Positions 1 through 8,107 of a stretch of 64,000 nt of DNA are shown here, one piece after another. Origin of the DNA: Opitutaceae bacterium UBA2377 (GTDB lineage Bacteria; Verrucomicrobiota; Verrucomicrobiia; Opitutales; Opitutaceae); assembly GCA_002344205.1 (NCBI GenBank), contig DDSZ01000032.1:94732-158731 (forward strand), given 5' to 3'. The translations under genes were made by a program, and so were the position numbers. The notes beneath the pieces are model-generated. The model had not been told where the DNA came from. It saw only the letters and a program-made list of their open reading frames with translations, and did not search any database. The first letter of the stretch is position 1, and the number at the start of each line of letters is the position of its first letter.

Positions 1-207
1 ATCCGCGGCCGCATCTGGATCATCGCCCTGCGCGACATCGCCGCGGGGGAGGAGCTGGGTTATGACTACGGTTTCGACCTGGCGGACTGGCGGGAACATC
101 CCTGCCTGTGCGGCACCGCCGTCTGCCCCGGCTACATTGTGAAAAAGAGCCAGCGCTGGCGGGTGCGGCGGCTGCTGGCCGGCGAAAACCGGTCGGCGGC
201 GGGCTGA
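1..207 (+). CDS. SET domain protein, C-terminal fragment
   Basis: The frame is open from the first base to a TGA at 205-207, so only the last 68 residues are present and the start lies outside the window. The visible part contains GEELGYDYGF, which matches the closing catalytic segment of SET-domain lysine methyltransferases, followed by a Cys-x-Cys-x4-Cys cluster (CLCGTAVC) like the zinc-binding post-SET motif. Family members transfer methyl groups from S-adenosylmethionine to lysine side chains; bacterial substrates are mostly unknown. The family call is sure for the visible part, the substrate is not known. Confidence 0.8.
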   Translation: MRGRIWIIALRDIAAGEELGYDYGFDLADWREHPCLCGTAVCPGYIVKKSQRWRVRRLLAGENRSAAG

Positions 208-258
208 ACGGCAAAATCAGGCTTCCGCCGCGCCCCCGGCGGCGTCACGCTGCGCGCC

Positions 259-1239
259 ATGTCTTTCCGCCTGCTTCTCGTCTTCACGCTGCTTGCGGCG
301 CAAGCCGCCGCGGAAACCTTCACCTTTGCCGCAATCGGTTGCATGCCCTACCACTATGTGCCGGACATCGAGGCGCGCACGCAACGGCTGACGGCCGAGA
401 TCAACCGCTTGCAGCCGGCCTTCACCGTGCATTGCGGCGACATCCACAGCGGCGGCGAGCCGGCCAGCGACGAGCGGTTCCTTGCGGTGCGCGACTGGTT
501 CGACCGATTTGAACACCCGCTGATCTACACGCCGGGTGACAACGAGTGGACCGATGCCCACCGGCCTGCGGTCGGCGGTTACGAACCGCAGGAGCGGCTC
601 GCGCGGCTGCGGGAGATTTTCTTTGCCGAGGACCGGAGCCGTGGCGCCCGGCCGATGGACTTGGTCACGCAGCGGTCCATGCCGGGCTATGAAAAATTTT
701 CGGAAAACGCCCGCTGGACCATGCAGGGCGTGGTCTTCGCCACGGTGCATGTGGTCGGCAGCAACAACAACCTCCAGCCGGACATCCCCGGTGCGCCGGA
801 GGAATTTGCCGAGCGCGATGCGGCCAACATCGCCTGGCTCCGCGCCGTCTTCGCCGAGGCCCGCGTGACCGATGCGCCGGGCGTGGCGCTCTTCATGCAG
901 GCGCAGCCCTTCGGCTACGTGTGGGAGGTTGAGGGATTCATGCCCGGGTTTGCGGATTTTTTGGCTGCGCTTGAGGAAGAGGTGCGCGCCTTCGGCCGGC
1001 CGGTGCTGTTGGTGCATGCCGATGAGCACAAATACCGTTTGGAACAGCGGGTCGCGGTTGCCCATGACACGGCGCCCATTCCCAATCTTGTCCGCCTCGA
1101 GACCTTCGGGGCGCGCGACATCCACGGCGTCGTGGTGATCGTCGATCCGGCCTCGCAGGCGGTCTTTGCGCCGGGCCCGCTGCTGGTGCCGGGTAATCCG
1201 CTGCCGAAGCTGCCGGCGGCCGGCAAAGCCGATGAATGA
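259..1239 (+). CDS. Secreted calcineurin-like metallophosphoesterase
   Basis: A 326-residue protein with a hydrophobic signal peptide (about residues 1-18, ending AAQAAA), so probably periplasmic. It shows metallophosphoesterase motifs: GDIH at 60-63, GDNEW at 93-97 (the GN[HD]-like block) and a late His-rich VHADEH at 252-257, all plausible metal ligands. The first metal motif (normally DxH near the N-terminus) is not obvious, so this is a divergent member. It overlaps the next gene by 8 bases, suggesting co-transcription. The substrate is unknown; a phosphomono- or diester is expected from the family. Confidence 0.72.
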   Translation: MSFRLLLVFTLLAAQAAAETFTFAAIGCMPYHYVPDIEARTQRLTAEINRLQPAFTVHCGDIHSGGEPASDERFLAVRDWFDRFEHPLIYTPGDNEWTDAHRPAVGGYEPQERLARLREIFFAEDRSRGARPMDLVTQRSMPGYEKFSENARWTMQGVVFATVHVVGSNNNLQPDIPGAPEEFAERDAANIAWLRAVFAEARVTDAPGVALFMQAQPFGYVWEVEGFMPGFADFLAALEEEVRAFGRPVLLVHADEHKYRLEQRVAVAHDTAPIPNLVRLETFGARDIHGVVVIVDPASQAVFAPGPLLVPGNPLPKLPAAGKADE

Positions 1240-1720
1240 CCTGAAAGAACTTCTGCTCCGTGCGCCGCGGCTCACGCTGGCGGTGGCGGAAAGTCTGACC
1301 GCCGGGCAGGTGCAGGCACGGATCGCCTCCGTCTCGGGCTCGTCGGGTTATTTTCTCGGGGGCATCACAGCCTACACGTTGGAGCAAAAGGTCCGGCACC
1401 TCGGCGTGGACCGTGCGGCGGCCGATCCGGTGGACTGCGTCTCCGCAAAGGTGGCGGAAGAAATGGCGGCCGGCGCCATCCGGCTGTTCGGCAGCGATCT
1501 GGCGGCGGCCACGACCGGCTATGCCGAGCCCAATGCCGCGCGCGGCGTGGCCGCGCCGTTTGCCTGGTGGGCGCTGGCTTGGAAGCAAGCCGATGGTTCC
1601 CTGCAGCTGCGGTCCGGCCGGGTGGATTGTCCGGGGCTGGCGCGCACCGCGGTGCAGGCCGCGGTGGCGGACGCCGTGCTGGTCGCGCTCGTGGATTGGC
1701 TGCGCGCGGAGCGCGGCTGA
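1232..1720 (+). CDS. CinA C-terminal domain protein (nicotinamide-nucleotide amidohydrolase-like)
   Basis: A 162-residue protein corresponding to the stand-alone CinA C-terminal domain (PncC type). Diagnostic motifs are AVAESLTAGQVQARI near the N-terminus and SGSSGYFLGGITAYT. Characterised relatives deamidate nicotinamide mononucleotide to nicotinate mononucleotide in NAD recycling. The start at 1232 is chosen because the family sequence begins right there; the open frame runs further upstream but that part encodes arginine-rich shadow sequence of the preceding gene. It overlaps the phosphoesterase gene by 8 bases. Confidence 0.85.
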   Translation: MNDLKELLLRAPRLTLAVAESLTAGQVQARIASVSGSSGYFLGGITAYTLEQKVRHLGVDRAAADPVDCVSAKVAEEMAAGAIRLFGSDLAAATTGYAEPNAARGVAAPFAWWALAWKQADGSLQLRSGRVDCPGLARTAVQAAVADAVLVALVDWLRAERG

Positions 1721-1948
1721 TCACTTCACCAGCCGCTGCAGCCAGAGGCCGCCGCCGAGCGTGCAGAGAAAGCCGGTGACCGCCACCTGCCAAGCGGCAT
1801 GGCCGAGGATGAGCGCATCGCGGGCCGGGCCGTCCGCCCGCAAGCCGGCGATCATGCCGGCGAGAAACAGGATGGTCCCGGCAAGGACGAGCAGGATGCC
1901 CGCGAGGATGCCGCCGCGGGGCGGAGGTGCAGCCGGTTCGGGATTCAC
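1721..1948 (-). CDS. Small two-TM membrane protein
   Basis: A 75-residue protein with two hydrophobic segments (about residues 14-36 and 51-70) separated by a short polar loop, with a proline-rich N-terminus. It uses a GTG start that overlaps the stop of the upstream VOC gene (GTGA), and it ends one base after the CinA-like gene on the other strand. I do not recognise a family. The coupling to the VOC gene is the main support for it being real. Confidence 0.6.
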   Translation of the reverse strand: MNPEPAAPPPRGGILAGILLVLAGTILFLAGMIAGLRADGPARDALILGHAAWQVAVTGFLCTLGGGLWLQRLVK

Positions 1949-2367
1949 GTCAGGCTGTTTTGGAGGAACTCGATGCTTTCGCCGTTCGGTCCCTCGCAGA
2001 AGGCGAGGCGCGCCGGCACCTCGCCGGCGCCGTTGGTGGTGCGGATCGTGACATCGCAGGGCTCCACGGTAATTTTCACGCCCATGCCGCGCAGGCGCTC
2101 GACCACGGCATCAAGCCGGGTGGTGCGCAGCGCGAAGTGATAAACCGGCCCCTGCGGCGCGGGCGCCCATGCGAGGTCTTCAAAGACTTCGATGTAATTG
2201 CCGTCGCCGGCGTCGAGCATGACGGCCCGCTTCGGGGCTTCGTGCCACGCGATTTTCACCGTGCAGCCGAGGCCTTCCTGGTAGAAGCGCATGGTGCCCG
2301 CCCAGTCGCGGGTCTTCATGCACACATGGTGAAACCCGCCGCCGCCGAGGATGGGATTGGCCGGCAT
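1945..2367 (-). CDS. VOC family protein (glyoxalase/bleomycin-resistance fold)
   Basis: A 140-residue protein with the two beta-alpha-beta-beta-beta repeats of the vicinal oxygen chelate fold. The N-terminal repeat has GFHHVCMKTRDW with a candidate metal-binding His, then GNYIEVFE with a Glu. The second repeat has VYHFALRT and ends GPNGESIEFLQ, the usual second Glu motif. These proteins bind a divalent metal and act in glyoxalase, dioxygenase, epimerase or resistance reactions; the substrate cannot be predicted here. It heads a two-gene unit with the small membrane protein. Confidence 0.85.
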   Translation of the reverse strand: MPANPILGGGGFHHVCMKTRDWAGTMRFYQEGLGCTVKIAWHEAPKRAVMLDAGDGNYIEVFEDLAWAPAPQGPVYHFALRTTRLDAVVERLRGMGVKITVEPCDVTIRTTNGAGEVPARLAFCEGPNGESIEFLQNSLT

Positions 2368-2373
2368 GGGCGC

Positions 2374-3051
2374 TCAGGGCGCGATCTGCCGCACGTAGTT
2401 GAGCAACGGCAGCACCTCTGCCGGGGGTTGGATCCAGTTGCTGTAGAGTATTTCCGGCAGGGTATAGTTGGTGCTGTAGAGCACGCGGTTGGCGGGATCG
2501 TCACGCGTGACGTAGCCGCCCTTGAAGGAGAGACCGGCGAAAAGTCCGCGTTGCTTGCTGTAAACCAGCACGGGAGTCGAAAGCACGTCGTCGTTGATGT
2601 GCTCGCGTTCGCGCACGCGCGGGCCGGCCACGGCTTTGGCATCCACGCCGGTGAGGAAGCGGTTGCGGAAAAACAGGCGCGGCGTCTCGTCGTCCATCAG
2701 CACGTAGATGGTTTCGATACGGGTGAAGCCGATCTGGAAGCCGATATTGCCTTCGCCGGCATTCATGAGGACGGGGAGGCTCCAGGTGTTGTCCGAGCGC
2801 TTGACCATGAGGGTGGCGTAGCCGTCCTTCACGCCGATGACGAAGCCGCCCCGGGCCTGGTTGAGAATTACGAGGCCGCGGGCGCGCTGCAGCACCTCGG
2901 CGGGGATCGCGGTCTCGGGGTTGGCCATGAATTCACGGAGGATGGCCTCGCAGGATTCAATGCGTTCCACGGATTCCTTGAACGTGGCGGCAACGGCGTG
3001 GCTGCCGGCCAGCAGGACGGCAAGGAGGGAAAAGGACAGGAGTTTCTTCAT
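2374..3051 (-). CDS. SYLF domain lipid-binding protein (YSC84-like), exported
   Basis: The start at 3051 (MKKLLSF) is chosen over an ATG 30 bases upstream because it gives a clean signal peptide ending near AVAA, so the mature protein is probably periplasmic. The rest, about 200 residues, matches the SYLF/Ysc84 family: an early ESC..ILREFM helix, ARGLVILNQARGGFVIG and LFAGLSFKGGYV. In eukaryotes the domain binds phosphoinositides; bacterial homologues are periplasmic proteins of poorly known role. It lies 6 bases downstream of the VOC gene start, with no clear promoter between. Confidence 0.85.
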   Translation of the reverse strand: MKKLLSFSLLAVLLAGSHAVAATFKESVERIESCEAILREFMANPETAIPAEVLQRARGLVILNQARGGFVIGVKDGYATLMVKRSDNTWSLPVLMNAGEGNIGFQIGFTRIETIYVLMDDETPRLFFRNRFLTGVDAKAVAGPRVREREHINDDVLSTPVLVYSKQRGLFAGLSFKGGYVTRDDPANRVLYSTNYTLPEILYSNWIQPPAEVLPLLNYVRQIAP

Positions 3052-3132
3052 GAGCAAGGGTGGCGGACTGGCGTTGAACAAAGCAGGGCCGCGGGAAATT
3101 GGAAAGCGCGGATTGTGCGGGGTTCCCCCGGT

Positions 3133-3504
3133 TCAGTCGAGCCCCCGGGCGGCCAGTTCATCCTCGTCCCAGCCGAGGTAGTGGCCGAGTTCATGGAGAT
3201 AGGTCAGCCGCACCTCCTCCCGGAACGCCGCCGGGTCGCCCTCGGCAAAATCCCAGAGGTTGTCGAGGTAGAGCAGGATCTGGGGCGGGGCGGGGTGGCT
3301 GTGGGAAAGCTCCGTGCCGTGGGCGTTGCCGGTGAAAAGGCCCAGGATGTCGGGCTCGAAGCCCTCGGCCAGGACGCTCTCGTCCGGCCCGGCCTCAAAA
3401 TGCACCGGCACCGCCAGCGCCAGCGGGCGGATCTCGTCCGGCAACCGCCGCTGGGTGTGGGCGACGGTCTTTTCCGCGAGCAGGGTGAGATCGGCGAGGG
3501 TCAC
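3133..3504 (-). CDS. Minimal zincin-type metallopeptidase family protein
   Basis: A 123-residue protein with a GTG start. Its C-terminal half carries the zincin motif HELGHYLGWDED (HExxH followed by an acidic residue), preceded by IPPQILLY-like sequence (PPQILLYLDNLWDF) typical of the small PF06262 metallopeptidase family. These are short cytoplasmic proteins with an apparently complete zinc site but few known substrates. It sits alone between the SYLF gene and the divergent flavoprotein gene. Confidence 0.85.
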   Translation of the reverse strand: MTLADLTLLAEKTVAHTQRRLPDEIRPLALAVPVHFEAGPDESVLAEGFEPDILGLFTGNAHGTELSHSHPAPPQILLYLDNLWDFAEGDPAAFREEVRLTYLHELGHYLGWDEDELAARGLD

Positions 3505-3608
3505 GGCGCGATGTAAAGCGTGGGGACGTGCGGCGTCTAGCCCGGCTTCGTCAAAACAGTGACGCTTTTGGTTTCGACGCGCGGAAGGCCGGTTTGCACG
3601 CTGCGGGG

Positions 3609-4844
3609 ATGAGCAATCTCCGGGTGATCGTTGTCGGTGGCGGGGCGGCGGGATTTTTCGCCGCCATTGCCTGCGCGGAGAAAAATCCGTCCGCGGCGGT
3701 CACGATCTACGAGGCCACGGCGCACCCGCTGGCCAAGGTGCGCATCTCGGGCGGCGGGCGCTGCAACGTGACGCACGCGTGCTTCGAGCCGCGGGAGCTG
3801 GTGAAGCGCTATCCGCGCGGCGGGCGCGAATTGCTCGGCGCGTTCCACCGCTGGTCGCCGCGCGACACGATGGCGTGGTTTGCGGCGCGCGGGGTGGAGC
3901 TGAAAACCGAGGCGGACGGCCGGATGTTTCCCGTCACCGATGATTCGGCGACCATCGTGGATGCTTTGGTTCAGGCGGCGGCCAAGGCGGGCGTGGAAGT
4001 GCGGACAAGCCTCGGGGTGCGCAAGGTCGAGGCCGTCGGCACAGCTGTGGCGCCGGCGTTTTGGGTTACCCTGACCGACAACACGGAACTGCGCTGCGAT
4101 CGCCTGCTCATCGCGACCGGCGGCAACCGTGCCTCGGCGGGGCTCACCATCGCGGCAGCGCTGGGCCACGCCATCGAGCCGCTCGCGCCCTCGCTCTTCA
4201 CCTTTCACATCGACGACAAACGGCTCGAAGGCCTGTCCGGCATCTCCGTCGAAAACGCCGCAACTGCCGTGCCCGGCACGAAGCTCAAGGAGAGCGGCCC
4301 CCTGCTGATCACGCACTGGGGCTTGAGCGGTCCGGCGGTCCTGAAACTCTCGGCCTGGGGCGCGCGCGAACTCGCGGCCGTGAATTATGAATTTCCGTTG
4401 CGGGTAAACTTCGTGCCGCCGCACACGCGCGAGTCGCTGTTGCAGGAGTTTGCCGCCGTGCGCACGGCGCATCCGCGCAAGCAGCTCGGCACCTGGAATC
4501 CCCTCGGCCTGCCCGCGCGGCTATGGGAGCGGCTGCTGGCGGTGGCCGGCATTGCCGCCGCCACGCAGTGGGCGGGCGTGTCGAAGGATGCCCTCGCGCA
4601 GCTCGCCGGGCAGTTGGTGGCGGCGGATTTCAAGGTGGTGGGCAAGAGCATGAACAAGGAGGAATTCGTCACCTGCGGCGGCGTGCGGCTGGGCGAGGTC
4701 GATTTCAAGACGATGGCGAGCAAGCTTTGCCCCGGCCTGCATTTCGCCGGCGAGGTGCTCGACCTCGACGGCATCACCGGCGGCTTCAACTTCCAGGCGG
4801 CATGGACCACCGGCTGGCTGGCGGGCCAGGCCATGGCCGGCTGA
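3609..4844 (+). CDS. BaiN/HI0933-like FAD-dependent oxidoreductase
   Basis: A 411-residue flavoprotein. The N-terminus has the FAD-binding Rossmann motif VVGGGAAG, then KVRISGGGRCNVTH, the family signature. Later come THWGLSGPAVLKLS, TCGGVRLGEVDFKTM and the closing FAGEVLDLDGITGGFNFQ that completes the FAD site. Relatives include BaiN and HI0933 proteins of uncertain physiological reaction. The start at 3609 puts the Rossmann strand at residue 5; the longer open frame upstream has no homology-like sequence. The AEC transporter follows after 9 bases. Confidence 0.9.
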   Translation: MSNLRVIVVGGGAAGFFAAIACAEKNPSAAVTIYEATAHPLAKVRISGGGRCNVTHACFEPRELVKRYPRGGRELLGAFHRWSPRDTMAWFAARGVELKTEADGRMFPVTDDSATIVDALVQAAAKAGVEVRTSLGVRKVEAVGTAVAPAFWVTLTDNTELRCDRLLIATGGNRASAGLTIAAALGHAIEPLAPSLFTFHIDDKRLEGLSGISVENAATAVPGTKLKESGPLLITHWGLSGPAVLKLSAWGARELAAVNYEFPLRVNFVPPHTRESLLQEFAAVRTAHPRKQLGTWNPLGLPARLWERLLAVAGIAAATQWAGVSKDALAQLAGQLVAADFKVVGKSMNKEEFVTCGGVRLGEVDFKTMASKLCPGLHFAGEVLDLDGITGGFNFQAAWTTGWLAGQAMAG

Positions 4845-4853
4845 GCTCTTGCC

Positions 4854-5801
4854 ATGCCCACCTACCTGCAACTCCTCGCGCTGATCCTGCCGGTCTTTGG
4901 CGTGATGGCGGTCGGCGTGTTGCTGCGGCGGGTCAACGTGCTCACCGCTGCGGCCGACGAGAGCCTGCTGCGTGTCGTGGTCAACGTGCTCTACCCGTGC
5001 ATCATTTTCGAGAACGTGCACAACAACCCGGCGCTGCGCGATCCGGGCAACCTCGGCTGGGCGCCGCTGGTGGGCTTCGGCACGATGGCCGCCGGCATCG
5101 CGATCTGCTACTACGCGGCGCGGGCGCTCGGCTACACGGTCGGCACGGGGCTGCGCACCTTCGCCTTCATGGTGGGCATCTACAACTACGCCTACATCAC
5201 GGTGCCGGTGGTGGAGCGGCTCTTCGGCCGCGAGGCACTGGGCGTGCTCTTCGTGCACAACGTCGGCTGCGAGGTGGCGATCTGGGTGGTCGGCGTGCTG
5301 GTGCTCTCGGGCCGGTCGCTGCGCACCGGCTGGCGGCAGGTTTTCAGTGCCCCCGTCTGGGCGCTGGTTGTGGCCGTGGCGGTCAATCTGACCGGCTTGG
5401 GCGGGCAGGTGCCGGCGGTCGTGGCCGGGGTGATCCATGCGTTGGCGGCCTGCGCGATTCCGTTCGGGCTCATCCTCAGCGGCGCGGTGCTGGCCGAGCA
5501 TCTGTTTCAAAAACCGTCGGCGTTGGTGGATGTGCGCACCACGATTGCTTCGGTGGTGCTGCGACTCGGGGTGCTCACCGTCCTCATGCTGGCGCTGGCG
5601 CGCTACGGTCCGTTTTCGCCCGAGCTGAAGCACGTCATCCTCGTGCAGGCGGCGATGCCGGCGGGTTTTCTGCCGCTCGTGATCGTCAAGCACCACGGCG
5701 GGCACGGCCTTGTCGCGGTGCGCGTGGTGCTGGCCACCGTGGTCGCGGGCATTTTGCTGATCCCGCTGTGGCTGCGCGTCGGCCTCGCCTGGGTGGGGTG
5801 A
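4854..5801 (+). CDS. AEC family transporter
   Basis: A 315-residue integral membrane protein with about ten hydrophobic segments and the two-half architecture of the auxin efflux carrier family. Typical features are VVVNVLYPCIIFENV in the first half, AFMVGIYNYAYITVPVV around the discontinuous helix, and AAMPAGFLPLVIV in the second half. Bacterial AEC proteins move carboxylates such as malate or malonate; the substrate here is unknown. It follows the flavoprotein gene closely and is probably co-transcribed with it. Confidence 0.87.
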   Translation: MPTYLQLLALILPVFGVMAVGVLLRRVNVLTAAADESLLRVVVNVLYPCIIFENVHNNPALRDPGNLGWAPLVGFGTMAAGIAICYYAARALGYTVGTGLRTFAFMVGIYNYAYITVPVVERLFGREALGVLFVHNVGCEVAIWVVGVLVLSGRSLRTGWRQVFSAPVWALVVAVAVNLTGLGGQVPAVVAGVIHALAACAIPFGLILSGAVLAEHLFQKPSALVDVRTTIASVVLRLGVLTVLMLALARYGPFSPELKHVILVQAAMPAGFLPLVIVKHHGGHGLVAVRVVLATVVAGILLIPLWLRVGLAWVG

Positions 5802-5805
5802 TTCC

Positions 5806-5819
5806 CAACCCCGGGGTTG
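5806..5819. repeat. 14-bp perfect palindrome CAACCCCGGGGTTG
   Basis: A perfect loop-free palindrome lies between the AEC gene stop and the aldo/keto reductase start. With no loop it is more like a protein-binding site than a hairpin terminator. No T-run follows. It may regulate the downstream reductase; function is inferred only from position. Confidence 0.4.
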
Positions 5820-5850
5820 TAACCGAACCGCCACGGCCTTCACTGCTGGT

Positions 5851-6840
5851 ATGGAAAAACGCAAACTGGGCGGCTCCGACCTGATGGTTTCCGAACTCTG
5901 CCTCGGCACGATGCAGTTTGGCTGGACGGCGGACGAGGCGCAGTCCTTCGCGCTCATGGACGCCTTTGCGGCGGCCGGCGGCAACTTCATCGACACGGCC
6001 GACATCTACACCAACTGGGGACCGCGGGGTCTGGCCGGTGGCGGATGCTCCGAGGAAATCATCGGCCGCTGGCTCCGCGCGCGCGGCAACCGCGAGCGGA
6101 TGGTGATCGCCACCAAGGTGCGCGGCAAGATGGCCGAGGGTCCGGACGGCGAGGGGCTGAAACGCGACCGGGTCATCCGCTGTTGCGAGGATTCACTGCG
6201 CCGGCTGCAGGTGGATCGCATCGATCTCTACCAGTTGCACTGGACCGACCTCACGACGCCGATCGAGGAAACGCTCGGCGCGCTGGATGTGCTGGTGCGC
6301 GCCGGCAAGGTGCGCTGGATCGGCGCCTCCAACTATCCCGCATGGCGGCTGATGGAGGCTTTTTGGCGGAGCGACCAAAACGGCTGGCCACGGTTCGTCA
6401 GCTATCAGCCGGAGTATTCCCTGATGGAGCGGTCGCTGTTCGAGATGGAGGCGAAGCCGCTGTGCCGGCATTACAACCTCGGCGTTATCCCGTATTCGCC
6501 GCTTGCGGCCGGTTTTCTCACCGGCAAATACCGGCGCGACCGGGCCGTGGACAGCGTGCGGGCGCAGCATATCGCCGGCAAATATGCCCACGACCGCGGC
6601 TATGCCGTCATCGAAAAACTCGAGGAGATCGGCCGCGCCCGCGGTCGCACGGTGGCCCAGACCGCGTTGGCCTGGCTGCTGACCGATCCGGTCGTCACGT
6701 CGCCCATCATCGGGGCCAACACAGTGGCGCAATTGCGCGAGTCGCTCGGCGCGGCCGGCTGCCGGCTCGCTCCGGACGAGCTGGCCGCACTTAACAAGCT
6801 CACTGATTACCCGCGCAACTGGCGCCCGATCTGGGATTGA
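5851..6840 (+). CDS. Aldo/keto reductase
   Basis: A 329-residue TIM-barrel NADPH-dependent reductase. All four catalytic residues are visible: Asp51 and Tyr53 in FIDTADIYTNW, Lys89 in MVIATKVRG and His130 in DLYQLHWTD. The C-terminal GANTVAQLRESL matches the cofactor-binding segment of the AKR superfamily (YajO/IolS-like, general stress group by resemblance). IolS-type reductases occur near inositol genes in Bacillus, which is notable given the inositol block that follows, but the gene has its own spacing of 84 bases to the regulator and the link is only suggestive. Confidence 0.9.
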   Translation: MEKRKLGGSDLMVSELCLGTMQFGWTADEAQSFALMDAFAAAGGNFIDTADIYTNWGPRGLAGGGCSEEIIGRWLRARGNRERMVIATKVRGKMAEGPDGEGLKRDRVIRCCEDSLRRLQVDRIDLYQLHWTDLTTPIEETLGALDVLVRAGKVRWIGASNYPAWRLMEAFWRSDQNGWPRFVSYQPEYSLMERSLFEMEAKPLCRHYNLGVIPYSPLAAGFLTGKYRRDRAVDSVRAQHIAGKYAHDRGYAVIEKLEEIGRARGRTVAQTALAWLLTDPVVTSPIIGANTVAQLRESLGAAGCRLAPDELAALNKLTDYPRNWRPIWD

Positions 6841-6867
6841 AGTGCGGTTACGCACGACTGACATGGC

Positions 6868-6885
6868 AATAAAAGCATTTGCATA
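6868..6885. promoter_or_regulatory. Weak candidate LacI-type operator upstream of the regulator gene
   Basis: AATAAAAGCATTTGCATA resembles the two stronger 18-bp sites at 7959 and 13452 at about 12 of 18 positions and lies 39 bases ahead of the LacI-family gene. It could mediate autoregulation. On its own the match is weak. Confidence 0.3.
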
Positions 6886-6924
6886 GATTAGCCGACTAAG
6901 CACTGCCTTATACCTCCAATTGTC

Positions 6925-7920
6925 ATGACCAGCCTCACAGATGTGGCCAAACGAGCCGAGGTTTCAATCGCGACCGTTTCGCGGGTCATCAACAATTCGG
7001 ACAAAGTGGTGCCCGAAACGCGGCGCATCGTGGAAAAGGCCATGGAAGAGTTGGGCTATCACCCAAACCGGGTGGCCCGGAGGCTGCGCCAACGTGGGGG
7101 CAAACGGCATCTCCTGGGGTTGATCATCCCGGACATCCAGAACCCTTTTTTTGCCGAACTGTCCCGCGGCGTTGAGGACGTGGCCTATGCCAACCAGTTT
7201 GCCGTGATGCTCTGCAACTCCGACGAGAACCTGAAGAAGGAGAAATTTTATCTCGATGTTCTGCGTTCGGAGTCTGTGGATGGGATCATATTGCCGCCCA
7301 TCCACGAGCGCGACCCGGTGGTCTACAAACTGATCGAGGATGGCATTCCGGTGGTAACGGTGGACCGCAGCTTGTCGCAGTGCACGACCGACAAAGTGGA
7401 GGTGGACAACCGCCGCGGAGCCCATGAAGCCGTGGAACATCTGATCAAGCTCGGGCATCGTAGGATCGGGCTGATTGCCGGCCGGCTCAACGTATCCACG
7501 AGCCGGGACCGAAAGCAGGGTTTTTTGGATGCGCTGGCCGCCCACAAGTTGTCGGCGAGTGAGGCGTATGTCCGCGGAGGTGACTTCAAACAGGCCAGCG
7601 GCCGAGCGATGGCCGATCAGTTGCTTGATCTGCCCGAGCCGCCCACGGCAATTTTTGTGCTCAACAATTTGATGACCGTGGGAGCGTTGGAGGCGATCCA
7701 CCGGCGCAAGCTGCGTATCCCGGCCGACATCGCTGTCATCGGTTTCGACGACCTACCTTGGGCGGAAGCCTTGGATCCGCCGCTTACGGTCGTCAGGCAA
7801 CCCGCCTATGAGGTTGGGCAGGCGGCGGCCGATCTGTTGCTTAAGCGTCTGCAGGAGCCGAAACGGGCGGCGACACATTTGCTGCTCTTGCCAAAATTGA
7901 TAATCAGAAACTCTTGTTAA
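6925..7920 (+). CDS. LacI family transcriptional regulator
   Basis: A 331-residue repressor. Residues 1-55 form the LacI helix-turn-helix and hinge helix (TDVAKRAEVSIATVSRVIN ... YHPNRVARRLR). The remainder is a periplasmic-binding-protein-like sensor core (LGLIIPDIQNPFFAEL, VVTVDRSL, AVIGFDDLPWA). It immediately precedes, in the same direction, the ABC importer operon of the inositol block, and palindromic sites of the LacI type lie at the heads of the neighbouring transcription units. It is therefore the likely inositol-responsive repressor. Inositol genes elsewhere are usually controlled by DeoR- or RpiR-type IolR, so a LacI regulator would be a different solution. The ligand is inferred. 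Confidence 0.9.
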   Translation: MTSLTDVAKRAEVSIATVSRVINNSDKVVPETRRIVEKAMEELGYHPNRVARRLRQRGGKRHLLGLIIPDIQNPFFAELSRGVEDVAYANQFAVMLCNSDENLKKEKFYLDVLRSESVDGIILPPIHERDPVVYKLIEDGIPVVTVDRSLSQCTTDKVEVDNRRGAHEAVEHLIKLGHRRIGLIAGRLNVSTSRDRKQGFLDALAAHKLSASEAYVRGGDFKQASGRAMADQLLDLPEPPTAIFVLNNLMTVGALEAIHRRKLRIPADIAVIGFDDLPWAEALDPPLTVVRQPAYEVGQAAADLLLKRLQEPKRAATHLLLLPKLIIRNSC

Positions 7921-7958
7921 ACAGTATTTAACGACACAATAGAGGCAATTATCCAATA

Positions 7959-7976
7959 AAGGTAAACGTTTACATT
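7959..7976. promoter_or_regulatory. LacI-type operator ahead of the importer operon
   Basis: AAGGTAAACGTTTACATT contains the perfect 12-bp palindrome GTAAACGTTTAC (7962-7973) with the central CG typical of LacI-family operators. It lies 131 bases upstream of the ATP-binding protein gene. It is identical at 15 of 18 positions to the site at 13452. The right half also contains TTTACA, which could be a -35 element. Confidence 0.65.
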
Positions 7977-8107
7977 GATTTCCGTGTAGGCTGTGTCCAA
8001 GTTTCACCAGCATGATTCGCCACCCCCTAGGGCGCTATTCCATCGGTCTGACCGTCTGGCTATTAAACTGCCTTGGCGCGCGTTAAGTCCTTTCTTGCGA
8101 CCACCCC

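Noticed and set aside
1927..3516. Open frame of 529 codons on the plus strand
   Set aside because: Runs opposite to three genes with clear family motifs (VOC, SYLF, zincin) and shows no motif itself.
8012..8086. 24-codon ORF in the leader of the importer operon, possible leader peptide
   Set aside because: No ribosome-binding sequence and no attenuator hairpin seen; chance ORF of this size is expected.
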